In this document: piece by piece, positions 56,228 to 64,000 of the stretch
How positions within the stretch are numbered: position 1 is the stretch's first letter
Layout: each line of letters starts with the position of its first letter
Source: Saccharomycopsis crataegensis
Taxonomy: Eukaryota; Ascomycota; Saccharomycetes; Ascoideales; Saccharomycopsidaceae
Length of the DNA stretch: 64,000 nt
Direction of reading: 5' to 3'
Assembly (NCBI RefSeq): GCF_037102585.1
Contig: NW_027043829.1
Location: 868,001 to 932,000, forward strand
Notes under the pieces: generated by a model
The model's input: the letters and a program-made list of their open reading frames with translations, nothing else
Databases searched by the model: none
Told to the model about the DNA's origin: nothing
Translations under genes and position numbers: made by a program

Positions 56228-59200
56228 TCACATTATAAGACATTTTTCATTTCGGTACTTCTCCCTTTTAATTTTATCAGTGTTTTTCCTTTTATATTTA
56301 CTAACTTTTGAGCCAGATTTCGTCTTGGAAGATTTCAGGTGCGTACCTCTAAGATTGCTGGCTGATTCAGAAACTTCTGTCGCAATTGACGGCGGCATTT
56401 TGCGTGAACTCTCGTAGCTACTTCTTGAAGACTGAAGCGCCGTCGAGCTGCTTGGCGGTGGGTTCAAAAGCCCTTGATCCATATTTTCATCAGCCTTTGG
56501 TAGAGATAATGATTTGGTTTCACTGTTATCAGCCTGTTTTTGTTTTACTCCAGTGTCATTAGAATTCGTAGAGTCTTTGGAAAACGGACGGGAGTTACTA
56601 TCAATATTTTGAGATAATGATGATGATGATGGTGTTTGTTGTCCTTCTCCATCCCTTTCTTCTTCTTGTTCTCCTTCTTCTTGTTTTTCTTTTGAAGGGT
56701 GTAAATATAAAGATGGTTTTGCAGCAGCGTCTGAATGAGAATCTTCTTGGGAAGTGGAGCTAATATCACTGTTTTTGCTTTTCCTTCTTATGGATAATCT
56801 TTTCTTTGACCATAAAGAGCTCACTCCGCTGTTTATTCTTTTAACTTTCTTCAGTTTAGCTTCTTCATTGTCGTTATCATCAGGATCTTCAACTTTCAAG
56901 TTCCCATTGAAAGAATAAATACTATCCTCGCCACCACCATCACCTTCCTTGGTGTCTGCTTTGCCATCTTTTTCCAAATCCATATCAGAATATATCGACC
57001 TATTCGAACTATTATCATTCCAACTGTTTCGTTTGCTTTGAAGCCTTGATGAGAAAGAACTATCAGAAGTCAAGTATCCAGCACTGCCACTAGGGTAAGG
57101 TGGCGTTCCGGCGTCATTTGCCAAAGCCGCCACTGCACAACCAACCTTCTTGTCATCATCTTCTATGTATAAACCATCTTCAGTCTTCGTTTTCCAATAA
57201 AATCTATCTCTAATATCCAGGTAATCACTACTGTTTGGGTATGGATAAGTCGAATTGTAAAACACCATCTTGCTGAACAAATCATGGGACTTTTTGGTAC
57301 CACCTGTGGTAGTTGATTCATGCTCACTATTATCGACTGGCTGTTGTTCCATTGATATGGTGGAATTCGATGATTTTTTACGATCATTGGCGGGTGGTTG
57401 TAGAACATCATCGACTTGTTTCTTTGACTTTTCATCATCATCATCAGCATCATCATTGCCATTGCCATCCAATCGGTTCTCCTTAACTTGTAACTTATCT
57501 AGTTTTCCAGATACCTCCGTAGTCGTATCGTCATCTTCAATTGAGGTCACAATTTTTGGAATATATACATCCATTCTGTATAATAAAATATATGGGGTTT
57601 CCTTGGAGAAAGCTTCCTTAAATGTTGTTGGCTTGACCCGTCCATCTTCTGACAAATCATCAAACAATAACCATCTCCTATTGTCTTCTTCATCTTCCGT
57701 GGCATTAGGATCAAATGCCTCATCCCTGACGAGTGAGACATAATGTCCACTATTTATTGAATGACCTCTATGACAAACTGCACTTTCTAAAATTAATCGA
57801 TATTTACCGTATTTTTCAAGGGTATCAGCTTCTTTCGTATCACCACCGGTTTCCCCAGAGTTTTCTGCAATGAAATTTGGTAAATCAATAAATGAAGGAA
57901 TAATGATTTTTTGGGTGCTTTTCTTTGAATTCTTACCAAAAGTGTAGCGTTTCAAACAAATTGGCAAAATTGGATGCTTCTCAGCAAAACTTTGCTCAGT
58001 TTCTGAATTTGGCTCCAAGTCGGTATAAAACGGAAGGAGTTGTAAAAACATCCATGCTGGTAAGCTTACCTCGCCCGACTTGTTTTCAGAAAAGATTGAA
58101 ATTGCAGAATTGGCGCGGCTCCGCGTAGTGATATGATAATTAGCATCCTTGGTTAGCGAAGGACTTCTAGCATTTCTCGTCATATTGGAATTATCAAATG
58201 AGCTTCGAAGCTCCGGTACAGTTTTAGTAGTAGGGCTAATTAGTGTAGTGTCTGTCTCTTTATCGTCTCCTTCGTACGTCACAGTTCCCAATTCCAGCAT
58301 TTTATAACCCTGCAAGCTTCCATTATTGTCATCTTCTCCTTCAACATTATCATCATCATCATCATCACTAATATTATTGGCTTTGACCAACTCCACTGCC
58401 TTGTGGCTCGCTTCACAAGGATCCTCTAATTCTTCTATATATGTAGCCACTGGTTTATCAAGATCTTCCTGACTTCCAGCATTTGAGCTTCCTTTGATTT
58501 CTTGTAAGCTCTCCAATTGTTGAGTTATGGTACCTCTTCTCAATGATAAGCGACGTTCAAGTTGGCGCTTCACGTGGATTGAGTTATTGAAATAATGTTC
58601 AAGGCACTCTTCCAATAACACAGATTCTTCGTGTTCAATATGAGGTTTCGCTTCCGTTTCAGGATCTTGTTTATGGGCATTTCCTTTGACCTTTGCTTTA
58701 CTCGACACATCTTGATCCTCCTCTAGTTCTCTCTCACTTTTAACAGTTCCCTCATCATTCATATCTTCGGGTTCGGGAATAGAAACATAAAGCATTCTTT
58801 CCTTTGCGTATCGATGATCGTCCTGTGCCACTTCTTTGCCTCCATGTGCAATATCAATCTTTAATGTCAATAACGGCATCTGTAAAATTTCCGTTAGAAA
58901 GATAAATAACTGACTACTATCTTCTTGCTTTCTAGATATTGCTTCCTGAAATCCGCACTCTGCAAGTGATTCGCATAAAAGTCTGGTTAAATCAAACGTT
59001 ATTAGTTGGCCCGAGCGTAACAAACTCACATAAACTCGCAAAATCGCGCGAAGTCGCCGTACTTTCACATCCTCTTCCACCTCGCTTGCAAAGCTCATTA
59101 GCAATGGCTCAAAACTTTCGAGTTTAGCAAACATCAGAAATAACAAGGAGTCCAAATAACACATCACATTTCCCCAATTTTCAGCACCGAGAAGAGTGAT

Positions 59201-60005
59201 CTTCGATCTATTCCCAGTTTTCATAGTCTTCTTGGAACAAACTAAGCTACCTTCCTCACAAATGTTGAAGTACCGTATGAGTTCATAAGCTTTTGTCACG
59301 TCCTTGTTAGAAAATTCACAAAGCAAGCTAGCATTGGCCTGGCTGGGGCAAAGTGTGGTTTTTTGTTTCTCAAAAAGGTTCTTTAAAACCATTACTTTTG
59401 ACTATAATGGATACGTTAGTAGAAGTCAAAAAAAAAGAAAGAACAGAAAAAAAAATGTGAAAACAAAATAAAAGAGGATATTTGGAATTGATTATTGCAT
59501 TAACAATACTTTCTTTGTTTGTTCATCAGCTACGGTTTAAATAATTCTTCACAAATTAGGTACTTACCCCAGATTGTTTCTTCTCACCCCCATCTTTAGA
59601 TTTATCATTCTTTATGATTTCTTGTTTGAAGGACGACCAGAAATTATCATCAAATATCTGTTGTTTGTTAGTATTCTTCTCTCATATATATGTATATATA
59701 TCCGTCGCTTCCCCTGGTTACACCACGCAAGAACGTCACTCGCGTTGTTGGTAGAAAGGAAACGCCTTATCAGATTGTACACGTACCTTAACATTATCCT
59801 TTAACTTAGATTTCTCTTTATTTCCGGTGTCATTTGATGATGGTGTCTTTGTTTGGGAGTTATCACCATTCAGGTTTTTGTTTGGCACGGAGTTTGTTTT
59901 TGGGTTGGGGTTTGTCGATGATCCCGACAGTACTGAACTTTGGGAGATTTCCGCATTACCAGAAACATTCTTAGATCTGGAAGCAAATCGATTTAGGTAG
60001 CTCAT
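56228..60005 (-). CDS. Ubiquitin-specific protease with C-terminal CaaX box, three exons
   Basis: Exons 60005-59787, 59657-59568 and 59401-56228 join in phase 0 to give about 1160 residues. The Cys box is GAENWGNVMCYLDSLLF (catalytic Cys at about 184), divergent from the usual NLGNTCYMNS. The His box is HRGHSINSGHYVSLVRD, and LPICLKRYTFGKNSKK precedes it. Long acidic and Ser-rich inserts separate the boxes, and the C-terminal 400 residues look disordered. The protein ends KYKRKNTDKIKREKYRNEK then CLIM, a polybasic stretch plus a CaaX box with Met at the end, which favours farnesylation. A membrane-bound deubiquitinase is therefore likely. I could not assign it to one yeast UBP. An ATG exists in exon 3, but the upstream exons keep frame exactly through both splices. 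Confidence 0.82.
59402..59567 (-). other. Deubiquitinase intron 2 (166 nt)
   Basis: Minus-strand donor GTAAGT from 59567, branch point TACTAAC at 59421-59415, acceptor TTATAG ending at 59402. Phase 0. Confidence 0.85.
59658..59786 (-). other. Deubiquitinase intron 1 (129 nt)
   Basis: Minus-strand donor GTACGT from 59786, branch point TACTAAC at 59673-59667, acceptor AACAG ending at 59658. Phase 0. The middle exon is only 30 codons. Confidence 0.82.
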
Positions 60006-60552
60006 CACTTCCAAAAGGATCCGTCGGTGGTTATTATCACTCTTCTCTAAGCCAAAGCAATCCGGAGGCGAATTGGTATCGGAATTTCATCGATACGGAA
60101 GGACTATTGTGCGATATGCGGCTTGACTTGCGTTACCCGTGTCAAAAGAGAAGAAAAAAAGAAGTGCCAGAAGTTTGGGAATATAAGGATTCGTTAATTG
60201 TTTATCTTTAAAATCATAATTATACAGAGGTGGTATTACACCAAGAACTACCTAATTTATTTGAAAGAGACCCTCTTCTTTTAAATAGTCCATGCCAGTA
60301 GTGCTTATTTAAACAGGAAATAATGAATTGAAGAATAAGGAATCAGAAGATATCAGCAGCATCGAAGGGAAAAAATTAACCATAAGCAACTATAAATACA
60401 ACTAAGTAGATACAGAAACAAAGTTAGAAAGTAAATACGAATAAAAGTAAAAATCCAACCTAAAATAAAATAAAAAAGAAAAGAAAAGAGAATCAACAAA
60501 TTCTGAAATCATCGGCTGTATCACCAGAAAGATAAATAAATAAAAAAGTGTT
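60006..60552. other. Intergenic region deubiquitinase promoter / AMPK beta 3' end
   Basis: A 547-base region with the promoter of the minus-strand deubiquitinase (G/C-richer near 60040-60150) and A-rich sequence (60440-60500) at the end of the AMPK beta gene. No gene is seen. Confidence 0.35.
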
Positions 60553-62155
60553 TTATGAATCAGCGGGCAAATCTATTGGAGAATAAGTCACCTGGGTGAT
60601 AAACTTCCCTGCGTAACGATTAATACACGCCACTGCTAATACATTGTTTTTGATTGATGTTGTTATCAAATGATTGAGAATTACATGGTTGGGCACGCTC
60701 AAAAGATTTGTGTCTTCAGTAGGATTAGAAGTAGGTGTGTTTCTCGGTGAGTGTGGGCTGAAAGTCTGTTTCGTGTTGGAATCGACCGATGGCATCGCTG
60801 TGAGATCCCGTTTATTGAGCAAAACATTATTTAAATATGGTGGTAGAGATGGCGGCTCAGGTAGTTTTTTATACTTGAGCATTGTTGAGCTGTCCATAGT
60901 GGTTTCATCAAAATCATCCGTATCAATATAAACTGATGGGATCTCATTGGTATATTCAGTAACCTTGCGAGGAATAGGGGTCAATACCAGTCCAGTGGCC
61001 ATTGAATTGGAACCGTAATATTCATTAATCATATCGCTAGAAACGGTATACTGCTGCTGGTAAGGTGAAGTATCATTTTTATCAGCAATTGGTCCAAAAT
61101 AATCATCATCTTTGTTATCCAAGAACTTCCCAGTATAGTGTTGTAAAGGCTTTTTCACAGGCGCTGGATCATGCTTCACTACCTCAAACCAATTCACAAA
61201 GTTACCATTTGCTTCGGTGGCTTTAGGTAAATTACTTGAGCACTTTATTTCACCATCAACAATGAATTGAAATCTATAATATCCGATTCTTAAAAACAAT
61301 TGCACTGCGAATTCCCCTGGGGAAATCTGATTCAACTTGATTTTGTTCATCCAGTTTGTAAATGATCCCACCACAAAAACCTCATGTGCACTACCTTTCC
61401 ATCTAATTGCTACTGGAACAGTTATATCTTGATATTCATCATCATTATCCATATAATCTAACAAAACATTGGCCTCAATTTCATCATCCTCTTTATTAAT
61501 AATATCATCATGGATAGTGTTGTTATTGAGTTGGTCATCTAAATCAACAGAATTTGTTGCCGATGAATGTCTTAGATCCAGCATGGTTTCAGCGTGCTCT
61601 ATGAACTCATCCAGCGGAACACTTTCGTATTTGTCTTATATTTTATTAGTAATTCTATCATTAACACACCAAAAAGGGAGAGAGAGAGAGGGAGAGAAAA
61701 AAAAAAAAAAAAGAAGCAGAAGTCAACATACCAAAGCGAGAATCTTCCATATTGCTATCAACACTTTTTGAGCGCTCTGTCGGGATGAAATCACTACTGA
61801 CGTAATTATTCTTGAAATATCCAGGAACCGTAATCATTTCTTTATCTTCAGCAATAGTGGTGGATGACGGGCTTCCAGTCTTGTTCGTCGCAGTTGCCGT
61901 TGCACCGCTAGCTTCAGCAGAAGTTAGAATGACTGTTGGAGGGGCGGGCAGTGAGTTGGCAATGACTCGAGGAATATTTTTCGGGCCACTGAGATTTGGG
62001 GTGCCGGTTTGTCTTGCTTGCTTGAGTCTGCCAGCACCAATAAAGTTGGATGTTCTTCTTGACAGCTTTCTCTTGGGCAGCATGCCATTATGGCTAGCTA
62101 CTATACTCCCTGTATCAAGGGATGAATTGGCGGTTGTCGAAGGATTATTCCCCAT
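60553..62155 (-). CDS. SNF1/AMPK beta subunit (SIP2/GAL83 type), two exons, N-myristoylated
   Basis: Exon 1 (62155-61732) and exon 2 (61634-60553) join in phase 1 to give 501 residues. MGNNPSTTANSS at the N-terminus is a typical N-myristoylation signal, as in Sip2. The glycogen-binding CBM48 domain is in exon 2 (VAIRWKGSAHEVFVVGSFTN, then LFLRIGYYRFQFIVDGE and NFVNWFEVV), and the ASC domain that binds the kinase and gamma subunit closes the protein (PPSLPPYLNNVLLNK, NHVILNHLITTSIKNNVLAV). Beta subunits place the Snf1 kinase at the plasma membrane, vacuole or nucleus and choose its substrates. S. cerevisiae has three (Sip1, Sip2, Gal83); many yeasts have fewer. Confidence 0.92.
61635..61731 (-). 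other. AMPK beta subunit intron (97 nt)
   Basis: Minus-strand donor GTATGT from 61731, branch sequence TACTAAT at 61651-61645, acceptor ATAAG ending at 61635. The split Gly/Asp codon keeps frame into DKYESVPLDEF. An A-tract and GAGA repeat (61679-61712) lie in the intron. Confidence 0.87.
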
Positions 62156-62592
62156 GGTGACATTCAGGACCTGTGGATGTATATATTGATAATCTTCTTT
62201 TTTTTTTTTTTGTTTTTTTTATTATTATTATTTTCCAGAGGGTATTCTTGTGATAGGCTGAGGACTTGTTTAGTATTAGATTGTGAGGGAGTATACGGTA
62301 GATTGGTATTCCTGGAATTATCGAGAGATGATGGTGATGAAGAACAGAAAGGAGAAGAAGTTAAAAAAAAAAAAAAAGTAAGTGGGAAAGAGAAACATGT
62401 GATGTTATGTCACCTGTCATCGCCAATGCACCCCGCAATCTCCCGATTTAGTGGGAATCCACCACTATCCACCAACGTTTGAGGATCATCACTGGGGCAT
62501 ACACTCTCGGAGTTTGTTCCTATTGTGTAGGTAGCAATCAATTGGCCATGTTATTTGCAATGTACACTGATGGAAGTTATACTAGCAAAATA
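62156..62592. other. Promoter region of the AMPK beta gene
   Basis: About 440 bases upstream of the minus-strand gene with a T-run and ATT tract (62199-62231) and an A-tract (62364-62377). No further gene is seen. Confidence 0.4.
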
Positions 62593-63124
62593 TCAATCAA
62601 TCTTAGAGTCTCCTAAAAACCTGCAAAACCATTGATAACGAAAAAAACAATCAGTATCAATAAGTTCTAGAACTGATTGAAAAATCTTGATCAATACCAT
62701 AGTGAAAGCCTGCAAAATTTTGCTATTGAATAATGTGGACTCTCTGGACTTCTTTACTGCTTTCCAAAGATTTTCCAAACGTCTCCTAAGATTTTTGGGA
62801 CCGCAGATAGCAAGCTCTGTCTTATGAATTGCTCTGGCAGAGTGTACACATGCATAGAATTGGCCAAAATACATGGGATTTTCCTGTACATTACAGAAGT
62901 AACTTGAAGCTATATCAGAAGTACCACCATATCTTTCTTTGGTCTCTATCTGGTGGATAAGGAGGTATCAAATTTACATTACCAACATCAGGGTACACAC
63001 AAATTCGATCTATCAAATTCGCCTGCTTCAAGTTACCTACGACGGGGAGGCCTATGTAATTTGTAATGTGGCGCCCCCAAGATGCTCCAGAATGAATTAG
63101 GTAGCGCCGCCATTGTATCCTCAC
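62593..63124 (-). pseudogene. Unidentified coding-like stretch, possibly a decayed gene
   Basis: Two minus-strand frames follow one another and both look protein-like. The right one contains RYLIHSGASWGRHITNYIG and LPVVGNLKQANLIDRICVYP, and the left one FGQFYACVHSARAIHKTELA and NLRRRLENLWKAVKKS with a helical, basic character. The sequence is less AT-rich than the flanks. No splice signals account for the change of frame. I do not recognise the family: a peroxisomal PEX11-like protein was considered for the left part but the likeness is weak. It may be a decayed gene or a real gene with a sequence error. Confidence 0.35.
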
Positions 63125-63474
63125 AAAACCACCAACTTGTCCACCCTGTAATGAGGATCACGTTAATATTTATATATTTGCATTACAAATAGTTTTCAAT
63201 AAATGGTATACAGTTTGACCAATAGAATCTTCTAAAGATTGCTAGCCATTGAGACGATAAACACAAAAAAGAAAAATTAAAAAAATCCAAGCTTCTCTAT
63301 AATAACAGTAACTCCATAATATACATAATGTAACATTGGATAAATATCCATGAGTAAAACAGCAAACAAGTAGTATAAAAAAATAAGAAAAAAGAAAGCA
63401 CATAGAAAGAAAAAGCCATAAAAGAAAAAGAAAAAAAAAATTCATAAAATAAAGCCAAGCACATCATTCAATCA
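63125..63474. other. Intergenic region right of the relic
   Basis: A 350-base AT-rich gap with A-rich runs (63380-63445). It carries the 3' end of the next minus-strand gene. Nothing else is seen. Confidence 0.35.
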
Positions 63475-63984
63475 TTAATTGGTATTATTTATGATGCCAA
63501 TTCCTACCGCTGGACCTTTGGTACCGAAACAATTAGCATCATTTCCCATTCCCATTCTATAAGTGCTATTTGGGTGTTGTGGTTCCTGTGTACTAATTGC
63601 CATCCTGAAAAATTCATTCAAGCTATTTTTCAACACAATTCTTCCAATAAAGTCATTCTGGATCAACCTTAATATTTCTCTAGCCAATTCCCTAATCCCG
63701 TGTTCTTGGTGATATAACCCCAATGCAATGGTTTCGATGCTTGTGTTGTGGTTGGTAAAGAAAAGTTCGTTATCAAACTTTGGAGGGAGAAGATAAGTAT
63801 GAAGTAAAAGCATTTCAATACTACTTGATTTTGACCTATCTGGAGATGACAAGAAATTTAAAATATTAGAGTAAATCGTGAAAGTTTGTTGCACTGAAAT
63901 TGAAAGGTCTTGAAGTTGAGAAAGCTGATACAGAATATCATACCCATCAACAAAGTTATACTCATTCATTCTAGTTCCCTCCAT
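63475..63984 (-). CDS. C-terminal part of an unidentified protein, possibly cut by the window edge
   Basis: A 169-residue frame. An ATG at 63984 and another at 63969 exist, but the frame remains open to the window edge, so the gene may begin outside. The sequence is helical and leucine-rich: ILYQLSQLQDLSISVQQTF, HTYLLPPKFDNELFF and GIRELAREILRLIQNDFIGR look like repeat helices of an armadillo/HEAT-like domain, followed by a short Gly/Asn-rich end. A chromatin-remodeller subunit of the Swi1/Rsc9 sort came to mind because of these helices, but I cannot support it. Start and identity are both open. Confidence 0.6.
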   Translation of the reverse strand: MEGTRMNEYNFVDGYDILYQLSQLQDLSISVQQTFTIYSNILNFLSSPDRSKSSSIEMLLLHTYLLPPKFDNELFFTNHNTSIETIALGLYHQEHGIRELAREILRLIQNDFIGRIVLKNSLNEFFRMAISTQEPQHPNSTYRMGMGNDANCFGTKGPAVGIGIINNTN

Positions 63985-64000
63985 TTGTTTAGAATGATTA

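Overview
The window is nuclear DNA of a budding yeast (Saccharomycotina). Almost every gene has a recognisable yeast counterpart, the DNA is AT-rich and gene-dense, and the introns are few and short with yeast signals (GTAAGT, GTATGT, GTGAGT or GTACGT donors; TACTAAC or TACTAAT branch points). Five introns shorter than 170 bases and one of 523 bases were found by matching donors, branch points and frame across neighbouring open frames. Species and genetic code (CTG as Leu or Ser) cannot be settled from what is here. Several neighbour pairs also lie close together in Saccharomyces cerevisiae (ZNG1/ALG12, ESF1/TFC6, YPD1/AIM6, YBL028C/RPL19), which supports the naming.

Layout. 0-12.7 kb: an SDD3-type metalloprotease (cut by the window edge), the zinc chaperone GTPase ZNG1, the GPI inositol acyltransferase GWT1 divergent from the mannosyltransferase ALG12, a 1180-residue protein I cannot name, and a probable mitochondrial protein. 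12.7-20.6 kb: a decayed coding-like stretch and a strong hairpin in front of AFG2, then YPD1, then a 2.6-kb gap without a gene and a 63-codon orphan frame. 21-32.7 kb: the flavodoxin-like PST2, ribosome-biogenesis factor ESF1, TFIIIC subunit TFC6 (probable), a p24 cargo receptor, the BAR protein RVS161, a CYSTM tail protein and the bud-site protein RAX1. 33.3-43 kb: a two-exon RTC5, an RMP1-type RNase MRP subunit in a dense microsatellite cluster, and three tandem AIM6-type genes, the last truncated. 43.9-53 kb: a membrane-bound SREBP-type bHLH factor, the nucleolar YBL028C protein divergent from RPL19 (whose ATG is split by an intron), a glycolipid transfer protein and a two-exon EMC10. 53-64 kb: an ARO80-type zinc-cluster factor, a three-exon deubiquitinase ending in a CaaX box, a two-exon myristoylated AMPK beta subunit, a second decayed coding-like stretch, and the end of a gene running off the window.

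Common themes: ER protein and lipid maturation (GWT1, ALG12, p24, EMC10, GLTP, the AIM6-type proteins), ribosome and RNA biogenesis (AFG2, ESF1, RMP1, YBL028C, RPL19, TFC6) and signalling (YPD1, AMPK beta, RAX1, RTC5). I see no obvious mobile element, CRISPR array or tRNA gene. The most distinctive parts are the local expansion and decay of the AIM6-type family, the prenylation-type deubiquitinase, and the two unidentified coding relics.
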